From an uncultured Muribaculaceae bacterium (lineage in GTDB: Bacteria; Bacteroidota; Bacteroidia; Bacteroidales; Muribaculaceae), in assembly GCA_910579605.1 (NCBI GenBank), contig CAJTUG010000008.1, positions 11,620-65,542 of the forward strand: a stretch of DNA of 53,923 nt, given 5' to 3'. Position numbers and translations under genes: made by a program. This document shows, piece after piece, positions 8,524 through 16,741 of the stretch. Below the pieces are notes generated by a model, which saw nothing but the letters and a program-made list of their open reading frames with translations, ran no database searches and was not told the origin of the DNA. The number at the start of each line of letters is the position of its first letter. The first letter of the stretch is position 1.

Positions 8524-10110
8524 ATGAAGAAACTTATTCTTCCGCTTTTGGCATTGATGGCTGTTTTCGGCGTTGATGCACAGATAGAATTTGACAACAG
8601 CCAGAAACTACGTGTTGCCGAAGCTATTATAAATAATTACTATGTAGAGGATGTAGATTCCGATACTATAACCGATGAGGCTATCCGCGCTATGCTCAAG
8701 ACATTAGATCCTCACTCGGCATATTCAACGTCTACCGAGACTAAGGAATTTACAGAGCCTCTTGAGGGCAAGTTCAGTGGCATAGGCATACAATTCAATA
8801 TGCTTGAAGACACGGTGTATGTTCTCCAGACTATAGCCGGTGGGCCGTCGGAGCGTGTTGGTATCCTTCCGGGCGACCGCATCGTAAAGGCAGATACCTC
8901 TGTTATTGCAGGTAAGAAATATCCTAATACCAAGGTTATGAAATATTTGCGTGGTCCTAAGGGATCTCCTGTGAGGCTCAATGTCAAACGCGGCGAGGAG
9001 TATATAGATTTTGACCTTGTGAGAGACGACATACCTCTCTATAGTGTAGACGAGACTTTTATGGCTGATCCAACAACCGGTTATATCCGTGTGACTCGTT
9101 TTGCCGAGGATACTCCGCGTGAGGTTCGTGATGCAATTAAGAAATTGCGCAAGAAGGGTATGAAGAATCTCATAGTTGACCTTGGCAGTAATGGTGGCGG
9201 TTATCTTGGGGCTGCGTTTGAAATGGCCGGGGAGTTTTTGCCTTTAGGAACTCCTGTGGTGAGCACAGAAGGCCGTCGTTCGCCCAAACAGGTTTATACG
9301 ACAGACCGGGCCGGAGACTTTGATGGACGTGTTGTTGTTCTTACCGATCAATATTCGGCGTCTGCGGCAGAGATTTTTTCGGGAGCCATGCAAGATAATG
9401 ATCGCGGTGTTGTTGTCGGTAGGCGTACTTTTGGCAAAGGTTTGGTTCAACGACCGTTTCCTTTCCCCGACGGCTCAATGATCCGCTTGACTATTTCGCG
9501 CTATTATACTCCTTCGGGTCGGTGCATACAGAAGCATTACGACAAAGGTCATGGCGAGGAGTATGTGCTTGATATGCTCAACCGCTACAACAGCGGCGAA
9601 CTTTGGAGCGCCGACAGTATCCGTAAATCGGAGGATCAGCTTTTCTATACTCTAAAATCGCATCGTCCTGTTTATGGCGGAGGGGGCATTATCCCTGATG
9701 TTTTTGTTCCTGCCGATACTTCATACTATAGTACCTATTACCGTGATTTGGTGGCAAAAGGTCTCATTAATAAGGTCAGTATAGGTTATGTAGATGCCAA
9801 CCGATCTGCTTTAGCGGCAGCCTATCCTGACGACGACAGTTTCCATGCTAATTTTGAGGTGCCTGAGGAGTTGTTGCAGAAGCTTATAGGCACAGCAAGC
9901 GATAGCGGTGTAGAGTTTAAAGAAGAGCAGTGGGAGCGTTCTTTGCCTATGATTAAGGCTATTCTTAAAGGTATCATAGCCCGCGATATCCACGATGACG
10001 GTTCTTATTTCCGGGCTCTCGTGCCTATAAACAAGGATTTCCAAGAGGCCTTGCGGGTTATACGAGATGAGGATTTGTATAATTCTATCCTTGCCGGTAA
10101 AACAAATTGA
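8524..10110 (+). CDS. Secreted S41-family carboxyl-terminal processing protease (CtpA-like)
   Basis: Periplasmic or outer-surface serine protease of the C-terminal processing family, with a signal peptide (MKKLILPLLALMAVFGVDAQ). A PDZ domain (about 85-165) precedes the catalytic core. The Ser/Lys dyad is Ser280 (SASAAEI) and Lys305 (FGKGLVQ), 25 residues apart as in CtpA. The ATG at 8524 is preferred to the one at 8506 because it places the signal sequence at the N-terminus. Length from there is 528 residues. It is the last gene of the lysS operon and one of two S41 proteases in this window (the other at 20084-21733); native substrates are unknown. Confidence 0.92.
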   Translation: MKKLILPLLALMAVFGVDAQIEFDNSQKLRVAEAIINNYYVEDVDSDTITDEAIRAMLKTLDPHSAYSTSTETKEFTEPLEGKFSGIGIQFNMLEDTVYVLQTIAGGPSERVGILPGDRIVKADTSVIAGKKYPNTKVMKYLRGPKGSPVRLNVKRGEEYIDFDLVRDDIPLYSVDETFMADPTTGYIRVTRFAEDTPREVRDAIKKLRKKGMKNLIVDLGSNGGGYLGAAFEMAGEFLPLGTPVVSTEGRRSPKQVYTTDRAGDFDGRVVVLTDQYSASAAEIFSGAMQDNDRGVVVGRRTFGKGLVQRPFPFPDGSMIRLTISRYYTPSGRCIQKHYDKGHGEEYVLDMLNRYNSGELWSADSIRKSEDQLFYTLKSHRPVYGGGGIIPDVFVPADTSYYSTYYRDLVAKGLINKVSIGYVDANRSALAAAYPDDDSFHANFEVPEELLQKLIGTASDSGVEFKEEQWERSLPMIKAILKGIIARDIHDDGSYFRALVPINKDFQEALRVIRDEDLYNSILAGKTN

Positions 10111-10139
10111 ATGATGGCTACGTTTATCCCCTTGGAAAA

Positions 10140-10190
10140 TGACAAAATGTCAGACTTGACTGCCAAAAGATGTTTGGCCTGAAATTTGCC
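10140..10190 (+). promoter_or_regulatory. groESL control region with sigma-54-like promoter and palindromes
   Basis: Seen directly: palindrome TGACA-AAA-TGTCA (10140-10152), inverted repeat GCCAAA-AGATG-TTTGGC (10162-10178), and TGGCCTGAAATTTGC (10175-10189). The last has GG and GC at the -24/-12 spacing of sigma-54 promoters. No good TAnnTTTG element is present before groES. Sigma-54 control and repressor binding are inference. Confidence 0.4.
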
Positions 10191-10240
10191 ATAACCAATT
10201 GTAAAAATAAAAAATATAAACTCTCATAAAATACAAAGCA

Positions 10241-10516
10241 ATGACTCTTAAACCGCTTGCCGACCGTGTGATAATCAAACCCACGGCAGCAGAAGAAGTT
10301 ACTATGGGCGGTATCATCATCCCCGATTCCGCCAAAGAAAAACCATTGAAAGGTCAGGTTTTGGCCGTAGGTAATGGTACTAAAGATGAAGAAATGGTAC
10401 TTAAAGCCGGCGACGAGGTTCTGTATGGCAAATATGCCGGGACCGAAATAGAATTTGAAGGCGATAAAGTGCTCATCATGCGCCAAAATGAAGTATTGGC
10501 AGTAATTGAAAAATAA
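10241..10516 (+). CDS. groES: Co-chaperonin GroES
   Basis: Heptameric lid of the GroEL folding chamber. The 91-residue sequence begins LKPLADRVIIKP and contains the mobile loop around EEVTMGGIIIPDSAKEKP, followed by GDEVLYGKYAGTE, all characteristic. The length is normal (about 90-97). It sits 130 bp after the S41 protease gene, with a separate control region in that gap, and 9 bp before groEL, with which it must be co-transcribed. Confidence 0.98.
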   Translation: MTLKPLADRVIIKPTAAEEVTMGGIIIPDSAKEKPLKGQVLAVGNGTKDEEMVLKAGDEVLYGKYAGTEIEFEGDKVLIMRQNEVLAVIEK

Positions 10517-10525
10517 TCTACGACT

Positions 10526-12157
10526 ATGGCAAAAGATATAAAATTCAACATAGAAGCTCGCGAAGAGCTTAAAAAGGGTGTCGACGCTCTTGCCGATGCC
10601 GTTAAGGTAACTCTCGGCCCTAAAGGTCGCAATGTTATTATAAGCAAGCAATTCGGTGCTCCTCATATCACAAAAGACGGTGTGACTGTAGCACGCGAAA
10701 TAGAGCTTGAAGAACCTTTCCAGAACATGGGCGCACAGCTTGTTAAGGAAGTCGCATCTAAAACCGGAGACGATGCCGGCGACGGTACGACAACAGCTAC
10801 CGTCTTGGCTCAGGCTATAGTGGCAGTTGGCCTCAAGAATGTTACAGCCGGTGCTAACCCAATGGATCTCAAACGCGGTATTGACAAGGCTGTTGCAGCC
10901 GTTGTCGAAGGTATCCGTGGTATGAGTCAGGAAGTTGGCGATGATTTCAAGAAAATTGAAGACGTTGCCCGTATCTCAGCCAATAATGATGAAACCATTG
11001 GCCGTCTTATTGCAGAAGCCATGGAAAAGGTTAAGAAAGAAGGTGTAATTACCGTTGACGAAGCTAAAGGTACTGAGACTACAATCGAGGTTGTAGAAGG
11101 TATGCAGTTTGACCGTGGTTATATTTCGCCCTATTTCGTTACCGATACCGAGAAGATGGAGTGCGTGATGGATAGCCCATTGATTTTACTCTATGATAAG
11201 AAGATTTCCAATCTTAAGGACATTCTTCCTATTTTGGAATCTACAGCACAGAGCGGACGTCCTCTTCTCATCATAGCAGAGGATGTGGATCAAGACGCAC
11301 TTGCCGCGTTGGTAGTAAACCGTTTGCGTGGTTCTCTAAAGATTTGTGCGGTTAAAGCTCCCGGTTTCGGCGATCGCCGCAAAGAAATGCTTGAAGATAT
11401 TGCTATCCTCACCGGCGGTACCGTTATTTCTGAAGAAAAGGGCATGAACCTTGTTAATGCCACTATGCAGGATTTGGGTAAGGCCAACCGTGTGACTGTA
11501 AATAAGGAAAACACCACTATAGTTAACCGCGACGGAGATAAAGACCGCATTGCTGCACGTGTAGCTCAAATTAAGGCTCAGATAGCGCAGACTACAAGCG
11601 ACTATGACCGCGAGAAATTGCAGGAACGTCTTGCTAAATTGGCCGGCGGTGTTGCCGTACTCCATGTAGGTGCACCTTCGGAGGTTGAGATGAAGGAGAA
11701 GAAAGACCGTGTGGACGATGCATTGAGCGCAACTCGTGCTGCAATAGCCGAAGGTATTATTCCCGGCGGCGGTGTGGCTTATATTCGTTGCCTTGATTCC
11801 CTTAAGACTCTTAAGGGTGATAACGACGACGAGCAGACCGGTATTGCCATTGTAGAACGTGCCATTGAAGAGCCTCTCCGCCAGATTGCCGCTAACGCAG
11901 GTGTTGAAGGAGCTGTTGTAGTTCAAAAGGTTCGTGAAGGTAAAGACGACTATGGTTACAATGCTCGTACAGACAGCTACGAAAATCTTTTGGCTGCCGG
12001 TGTTATAGACCCGGCCAAGGTTGCCCGTGTAGCTCTTGAAAATGCAGCGTCTATTGCCGGTATGTTCTTGACTACCGAATGCGTGATTGCCGATAAGAAA
12101 GAAGATAATCCTGCCCCGGCAGCTCCCGGTATGGGAGGCATGGGAGGCATGATGTAA
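10526..12157 (+). CDS. groEL: Chaperonin GroEL
   Basis: 60-kDa ATP-dependent chaperonin that folds cytoplasmic proteins with GroES. Key features are the nucleotide-binding segment with TLGPKGRNV (about 30-38), GDGTTTATVLAQAI (about 86-99), the apical domain, and the flexible Gly-Met tail GGMGGMM. The 543-residue length is standard. A clear intrinsic terminator lies 25 bp downstream, ending the groESL unit before the convergent TatD-type gene. Confidence 0.99.
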   Translation: MAKDIKFNIEAREELKKGVDALADAVKVTLGPKGRNVIISKQFGAPHITKDGVTVAREIELEEPFQNMGAQLVKEVASKTGDDAGDGTTTATVLAQAIVAVGLKNVTAGANPMDLKRGIDKAVAAVVEGIRGMSQEVGDDFKKIEDVARISANNDETIGRLIAEAMEKVKKEGVITVDEAKGTETTIEVVEGMQFDRGYISPYFVTDTEKMECVMDSPLILLYDKKISNLKDILPILESTAQSGRPLLIIAEDVDQDALAALVVNRLRGSLKICAVKAPGFGDRRKEMLEDIAILTGGTVISEEKGMNLVNATMQDLGKANRVTVNKENTTIVNRDGDKDRIAARVAQIKAQIAQTTSDYDREKLQERLAKLAGGVAVLHVGAPSEVEMKEKKDRVDDALSATRAAIAEGIIPGGGVAYIRCLDSLKTLKGDNDDEQTGIAIVERAIEEPLRQIAANAGVEGAVVVQKVREGKDDYGYNARTDSYENLLAAGVIDPAKVARVALENAASIAGMFLTTECVIADKKEDNPAPAAPGMGGMGGMM

Positions 12158-12182
12158 TACCATCTGCTAATCAGGTTTAATA

Positions 12183-12227
12183 AATATAGTGAGGCCGTCT
12201 AACAAGTTTAGGCGGCCTCATTATATT
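12183..12227 (+). terminator. Intrinsic terminator after groEL
   Basis: TGAGGCCGTC at 12190-12199 pairs with GGCGGCCTCA at 12211-12220 (10 bp, one G-U) around an 11-base loop, with AAATATA/TTATATTT flanks extending the stem and giving a T-rich tail on both strands. It may therefore also stop transcription from the convergent gene at 12257-12808. Confidence 0.85.
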
Positions 12228-12256
12228 TATGTCTATTACTTTGACTTTTACTAAAT

Positions 12257-12808
12257 TTATAGATCTATATGGTGGGGTTCATCGGTATCTGTTTCGTGCA
12301 GGAGACGTTGTGGCGGGATTTCGGCAATGGCTTCGGGGTTATATTTAGATCCTATGCTGATATAGAAGCCTGCAAGTACAAGTTGTCGAGCTAATTCTTT
12401 TTTCCCACGGAACCCGTGGATTATCCAAGGCACAGATGGTGAGAGTTGCTTTTTGAGTCGTATAATTGTGTCCCAGGCTTTTACGCAATGTATTATGACT
12501 GGTTTCCCGACAGTTTCTGCAATTTTGGCTTGGGCAATGAAAAGATGTTCCTGTTTAGATATCTGAGCTCCTTTTAGTTTATCTATTCCGCATTCGCCTA
12601 TTGCTGCTACTCTGGGGTCTTGGGCAAGAATGGCGATTTGGTGAAGATTGTTTTCGTTGGCTTCGGCCGTATTCCATGGGTGTATTCCCACGCTATACCA
12701 TGCATCTCCCATTGGAGTATCTATTTCCATATCCGGGTCGAGGTTGGTTATTATTTCCTGTCCTATGATGTTATGGGCGTGGATATTTTTGAAATGCCTT
12801 AAGTCCAT
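12257..12808 (-). CDS. Compact TatD-family metal-dependent hydrolase
   Basis: TatD-type TIM-barrel deoxyribonuclease/hydrolase. All expected metal ligands are visible: HxH at His10/His12, Glu72 (GECGID), His107 (IIHC), His131 (IIHG) and Asp174 (ETD). At 183 residues it is much shorter than typical TatD (about 260): the protein stops nine residues after the ETD motif, and the usual N-terminal stretch is also compressed. Short TatD proteins do occur in Bacteroidales, so I treat it as intact rather than broken. It converges on groEL. Substrate unknown; TatD-family members act in DNA repair or quality control. Confidence 0.8.
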   Translation of the reverse strand: MDLRHFKNIHAHNIIGQEIITNLDPDMEIDTPMGDAWYSVGIHPWNTAEANENNLHQIAILAQDPRVAAIGECGIDKLKGAQISKQEHLFIAQAKIAETVGKPVIIHCVKAWDTIIRLKKQLSPSVPWIIHGFRGKKELARQLVLAGFYISIGSKYNPEAIAEIPPQRLLHETDTDEPHHIDL

Positions 12809-12906
12809 GGATTTGATTAATGTTTATTAACTTTAAGGTGTCGTTATGCTACCCATGTTCAAGTATATTTTTGCAATACTAATTTTAATTCTAATGCTTT
12901 ACGATT

Positions 12907-13074
12907 ATGACACCAGAAGAACTTTTGAAACAAGATATTCTTTATTGTTCACTTTCTTTTATGCTTCACGACCTTATACCAGACGATAGCCTTGAATATG
13001 ATTTTGAGGATATGCCTGAAATTCCGCTTCAAGGTGTGGCCGACAATTGCTGTCGTGCTTTATCGTGCGCGTGA
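12907..13074 (+). CDS. Possible small acidic protein, 55 residues
   Basis: An ATG-to-TGA frame encoding MTPEELLKQDILYCSLSFML and then an acidic stretch (DDSLEYDFEDMPEIP) and a Cys-containing end. I recognise no family. A TATTTTTG matching the -7 consensus lies at 12866-12873, about 33 bp upstream, and codon choice resembles the neighbours. It overlaps the 3' end of the convergent 13060 gene by 15 bases. A second frame starting at 12846 would give a 47-residue hydrophobic peptide (MLPMFKYIFAILILILMLYD) that overlaps it; only one of the two is likely real. Otherwise I see nothing in 12809-13059. Confidence 0.35.
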   Translation: MTPEELLKQDILYCSLSFMLHDLIPDDSLEYDFEDMPEIPLQGVADNCCRALSCA

Positions 13075-15093
13075 GCCAGTGTTGGCTTTGCGCAGGCCAC
13101 CGGCGCCACGCCGGTTGTTGTTTGAGCCAGGGCGATTGTTTATGCCAGAACCGAATGGGTCGTAGAAATCGTCTTCTTCGTTTTCTAATTCTTCTTCGGG
13201 AGCTTTTTCGCCACGTTTTAGCTTGGGTTTATTTTTCTTTATGGCATATGGTTTCTGGCGGTCTACCGGCAGCTCGTCGACAATCCAAGTTTGCTCAATG
13301 TCCCAGTTTTTCTTCAAGTCCAGTTTTTTTGCAAAATAATATATTTCTTCGGGTTGTATTGAGTCTGTAAGGTTTCCTGTATCCCATTTACCGTTGAGGT
13401 TTGAGTCTATAAATAGACGGAGATAAAACGTTCCGGGATCAAGGAATTTGAAATCGGCCTTTTGCGAGTCTGCTCTCTTGATTGCAGTGGCTACTGTTTC
13501 GTCGTTTGACGATAGTAATTCTACTACGGCTTGCAGGCTATCCAATCCTTCTATGGTGAGGCTGAGGTTGCAGTAATCTTCCAATGGTTTTACTGTGAAT
13601 TCCTGAGCAAAAGGTCTGTTCCAAGTGTTGTATATGCTGTTTGCGCGTAGGGTGTCTATTTCTATGCGATACTTTTCGCCCGGTTCCCATTTCATGTTAA
13701 TGCGACGTCGCATAAGCCGGTCTGTAGAGTCGGGGATGAGATGAGGAGTCTTTAACGGTATCCAGAGAGTGTCTTTTTGTATAGATATTTTCACATCGGC
13801 CGAATCGAGTTTTTCAAGAGGAGTTGAGAACTCGAGAACCAATGGTTTGTGAACATCTTGAATTGCGTTTTCTATTTTGATTTCGAGATATTCCATGTCT
13901 GGAGGGGGCAGGAATGTTGTATCGCCGGTAATGGAATCAATATAGAATTTGGGTTCGTTGTCTTGGTCTTTTTTCTTTTTGTCTTTCTTTTTCTTTTCCA
14001 GATCTCGGTAATAGAAACGTAGGGTATCGGTTGTCCATACGAGGTTATCGACGGAATCGTTCTTCTGATATCTTACGGAAAGACGTAGAGAGTCTGCATC
14101 TAATACGTTGGGGTCTTTTATCCAATATATGAGGCTATCTAAAGTTTCGTTTGCATTCAGAAGCGCCCATTTTGAAATGTCTGCGCCTATGGAATCGGCA
14201 CCGTCTACAATTTTTACTTGCGGGAGCGAATCGAGCGGAGCGCCAAATTTTAGTGATATCTTTCTGCGGTCTTCGCGTTTGTAGTCTTTAAGGTAGTGGG
14301 CTTTGTAATTTTGATTGAACCACGAAAGTAGTATGTCGTTAGGAAGATATTTTAATCCGGTTCTTTGCACGAGAGAATCTGATCGGTCGGAGGCATAGAG
14401 TGTATCGGTGATAGTTATTGTTTCTATTTCCGGTACTATGATAGAATCGAAAAAAGCCACATCTTCTGATCTGTCCCAATGGTAATCGCGATTCATATCA
14501 TTTACGGCAAAAATTTTATAGGCTCCGGGCTTTAGATTTCTGATAGTGAATTGGCCGTATTGGTTTGTACGGGCAATGCGTTCCAACGGTAAAGTGCTTA
14601 TTGCGGTGTCGGAGAGGTTTGAATATACACCTACCAACATTCCTTGCGCCGGTTCAAGGTTTCGGGCTTGGAGTACCATTCCGGATATGCGGAGAGTGTC
14701 TATCTGGTTTCCTGTCGAGAAATCGAGAGCAAATCCGTCTAATATATTACCTTCGTTAAGGTCTTTGATAGCATCGGCAAAGTCTATCGTGTAAGTAACG
14801 TCGGGAATGAGGGTGTCGCGGAAATCTACAGTAAGCCGTCGTCCATTGGCGCTAATTTGTGGAGGTGTATTTTGAGCCGGGGATACGACGACTTTGGTAA
14901 AAGCATCTTCAAGCTGAATATTTTCGTCGAAATATGCCGTAATTCTTGTTTTAGAGACGTTTGTTTCACCTGGAGCGGGATCTGATTTTACGAATACCGG
15001 AGGATTTTCGTCGCGAGCTCCGCCTTCGGGTCGCCCCATGCTTGCGCAAGCTGCCATTACGACAGCCAAAATAACCCAGATAATGGATTTCAT
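13060..15093 (-). CDS. Lipoprotein with Ig-like (SbsA-type) domain
   Basis: Starting at the ATG at 15093 (rather than 15114) gives an N-terminal MKSIIWVILAVVMAAC, a signal peptide with lipobox VMAAC, so a lipidated envelope protein. After the cysteine comes a Gly/Pro-rich PEGGARDENPPVF linker, the hallmark start of the Bacteroidota Ig-like lipoprotein family. Then an SbsA-like Ig domain (about 30-125), a prealbumin/SpaA-like repeat (about 135-225), and a long beta-rich region with a KKKKDKKKKDQD linker. The C-terminus is Arg/Gly/Asn-rich and disordered. About 677 residues. No enzymatic motif is visible. It lies immediately downstream of the polyprenyl synthase gene and shares its promoter. 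Confidence 0.75.
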   Translation of the reverse strand: MKSIIWVILAVVMAACASMGRPEGGARDENPPVFVKSDPAPGETNVSKTRITAYFDENIQLEDAFTKVVVSPAQNTPPQISANGRRLTVDFRDTLIPDVTYTIDFADAIKDLNEGNILDGFALDFSTGNQIDTLRISGMVLQARNLEPAQGMLVGVYSNLSDTAISTLPLERIARTNQYGQFTIRNLKPGAYKIFAVNDMNRDYHWDRSEDVAFFDSIIVPEIETITITDTLYASDRSDSLVQRTGLKYLPNDILLSWFNQNYKAHYLKDYKREDRRKISLKFGAPLDSLPQVKIVDGADSIGADISKWALLNANETLDSLIYWIKDPNVLDADSLRLSVRYQKNDSVDNLVWTTDTLRFYYRDLEKKKKDKKKKDQDNEPKFYIDSITGDTTFLPPPDMEYLEIKIENAIQDVHKPLVLEFSTPLEKLDSADVKISIQKDTLWIPLKTPHLIPDSTDRLMRRRINMKWEPGEKYRIEIDTLRANSIYNTWNRPFAQEFTVKPLEDYCNLSLTIEGLDSLQAVVELLSSNDETVATAIKRADSQKADFKFLDPGTFYLRLFIDSNLNGKWDTGNLTDSIQPEEIYYFAKKLDLKKNWDIEQTWIVDELPVDRQKPYAIKKNKPKLKRGEKAPEEELENEEDDFYDPFGSGINNRPGSNNNRRGAGGLRKANTGSRAR

Positions 15094-15121
15094 TCCGCCA
15101 CAATGGATGCGCATTTTACAA

Positions 15122-16096
15122 TCAGTATTTACGTGTTATCACAAAATCGAAGAGTTCCCTAAGTTCTCTCACTTCTGTGCAATCGGGTAGTTTATCAAGT
15201 TCTTGCATCGCTTTTGTGCGCAAATCTTCCATAACGGCAAAAGAATAGTCTATACCGCCGTTTTTACGAGCGAAATCCTGGATTATTTCTATCTGTTGGT
15301 CTGAAAGGCCGTCTTGTTCTACCATTGCAAGAATTTCGGCGTGATTCGGGGCATCGGATTTTCTGAGAGCGTATAATAGCGGAAGAGATATTTTGCCTTC
15401 TCTTAAATCATTTCCTGTAGGTTTTCCAACAAGTTCTGAAGAGTAATAATCAAAAATATCGTCGCGTATCTGGAAACAACGTCCGAATAGTAATGCATAT
15501 TTTGATAAAGCATCTTTCCGATGGTCGTCTACACCAGATGCAAGGCATCCCATTTCAGCACTTGAAACAAATAGGGAAGCGGTTTTGTAGTCTATTACTT
15601 TATAGTAATTATCTTCTGAGAGATGGTGCTCCCTGGCGTTGTGAATCTGGTCTATTTCTCCGAGCGAAAGTGTTCGGCCGAGGCTGCAAAGGGAGTCTAC
15701 GATGCGTATATCTCCTGTAGACAAGGCCTCTTTCATAGCCGACGATGTGAAGAAATCGCCAACTAAAACGGCTATATGATTGTCCCAAACGGCATTTATG
15801 GTAGGGTTTCCGCGCCGAGTTGGAGAGTTGTCTACGACATCATCGTGTATGAGAGACGCGTTGTGCAGAAGCTCTACAGCTGCTGCTGCGGCATAAGCTT
15901 TTTGGGTCAAGGGCGCGAACATTTTTGCGCATACAAGCACCAACAGAGGTCTCAGCTGTTTTCCTTTGGTGCGCAAATGCGTGGACACCACTTTGCTCAT
16001 CAAGGAGTTGTCGTTCTCTAATTGTTTGGAGATATGGTAGTTGAGTTCCTTGAGTTCTGCTTGGTGACGGGTGTTTAAAAGTTCGAGTATGCCCAT
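15122..16096 (-). CDS. Long-chain polyprenyl diphosphate synthase
   Basis: Extends farnesyl diphosphate with isopentenyl units to make the side chain of menaquinone or a related quinone. The two Asp-rich motifs are complete: DDVVD at 85-89 (FARM) and DDIFD at 212-216 (SARM). The KGKQLRP motif that binds the substrate diphosphate is at 45-51. The 324-residue length is normal for IspB-type trans-prenyltransferases. Chain length cannot be read with certainty. menG (24265-24993), another menaquinone gene, is in this window. A -7 element lies 18-25 bp upstream of the ATG. Confidence 0.92.
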   Translation of the reverse strand: MGILELLNTRHQAELKELNYHISKQLENDNSLMSKVVSTHLRTKGKQLRPLLVLVCAKMFAPLTQKAYAAAAAVELLHNASLIHDDVVDNSPTRRGNPTINAVWDNHIAVLVGDFFTSSAMKEALSTGDIRIVDSLCSLGRTLSLGEIDQIHNAREHHLSEDNYYKVIDYKTASLFVSSAEMGCLASGVDDHRKDALSKYALLFGRCFQIRDDIFDYYSSELVGKPTGNDLREGKISLPLLYALRKSDAPNHAEILAMVEQDGLSDQQIEIIQDFARKNGGIDYSFAVMEDLRTKAMQELDKLPDCTEVRELRELFDFVITRKY

Positions 16097-16113
16097 GTTT
16101 CAAAAATATGATG

Positions 16114-16121
16114 CAAAATTA
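16114..16121 (-). promoter_or_regulatory. -7 element upstream of the polyprenyl synthase
   Basis: TAATTTTG on the minus strand fits TAnnTTTG. A clear TTTG about 19-20 bp further upstream is missing, so this is a moderate call. It would transcribe the synthase and the Ig-like lipoprotein gene. Confidence 0.4.
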
Positions 16122-16171
16122 CAAAAAAAAGACTCATTAGCACCATAATAAAGCTTATTTTTGTCTTATGT

Positions 16172-16708
16172 TCACTTATTTGAAATAAAAACTTTGAAGA
16201 ATTCCCATAGTGCGACGGCTGTACTCACAGAAACGTTGAGCGAATGTTTTGTTCCGTTCTGGGGTATTTCTATACAGAAATCGGCCATATCTACGATTTC
16301 TTGTTGAACTCCTTCAACTTCGTTTCCGACGACAAGAGCATATTTTCGGTTTGGTTCAACGGTAAGCTTTTCTAAAGCTACGCTGTTTTCTACTTGCTCA
16401 AGGCAGGCGATTGTGTATCCGCGATGGCGCAGTTGTTCTACTGCAGCTTGTGTGGATTCGAAATATTCCCAATCTACAGAATCTTCTGCTCCTAAAGCTG
16501 TCTTATGTATTTCTGGTGAAGGCGGCACGGCAGAAATTCCGCAGAGCACTACTCCTTGAGCCGAAAAGCCATCGGCCGTTCGGAATATAGAACCTATATT
16601 ATTGAGCGAACGTACATTGTCTAACACGACAACTACGTCCATCTTTTTTTGTTCTTTAAAGGCTTGAAGGTCTACGCGACCCATGTCCCAAATTGTTTTC
16701 TTTTTCAT
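16172..16708 (-). CDS. SpoU/TrmH-family RNA 2'-O-methyltransferase
   Basis: SPOUT-fold methyltransferase acting on tRNA or rRNA ribose 2'-OH. The three SpoU motifs can be read: the asparagine-containing VLDNVRSLNNIGSIFRTAD (about 27-45), LVVGNEVEGVQQEIV (about 130-144) and IPQNGTKHSLNVSVSTAVAL (about 150-169). At 178 residues it consists of the catalytic domain alone without an N-terminal RNA-binding domain, as in TrmL/TrmH-like short proteins. The modified nucleotide cannot be told. It lies 33 bp after mfd in the same direction and is probably co-transcribed. Confidence 0.88.
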   Translation of the reverse strand: MKKKTIWDMGRVDLQAFKEQKKMDVVVVLDNVRSLNNIGSIFRTADGFSAQGVVLCGISAVPPSPEIHKTALGAEDSVDWEYFESTQAAVEQLRHRGYTIACLEQVENSVALEKLTVEPNRKYALVVGNEVEGVQQEIVDMADFCIEIPQNGTKHSLNVSVSTAVALWEFFKVFISNK

Positions 16709-16741
16709 AAGAATAGATTTTAATCGTTTATGAGCCTTTTT

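Noticed and set aside
11336..12163. 275-residue minus-strand frame opposite groEL
   Set aside because: Antisense to an unmistakable GroEL; its translation is Cys/Asn/Thr-rich and resembles no protein.
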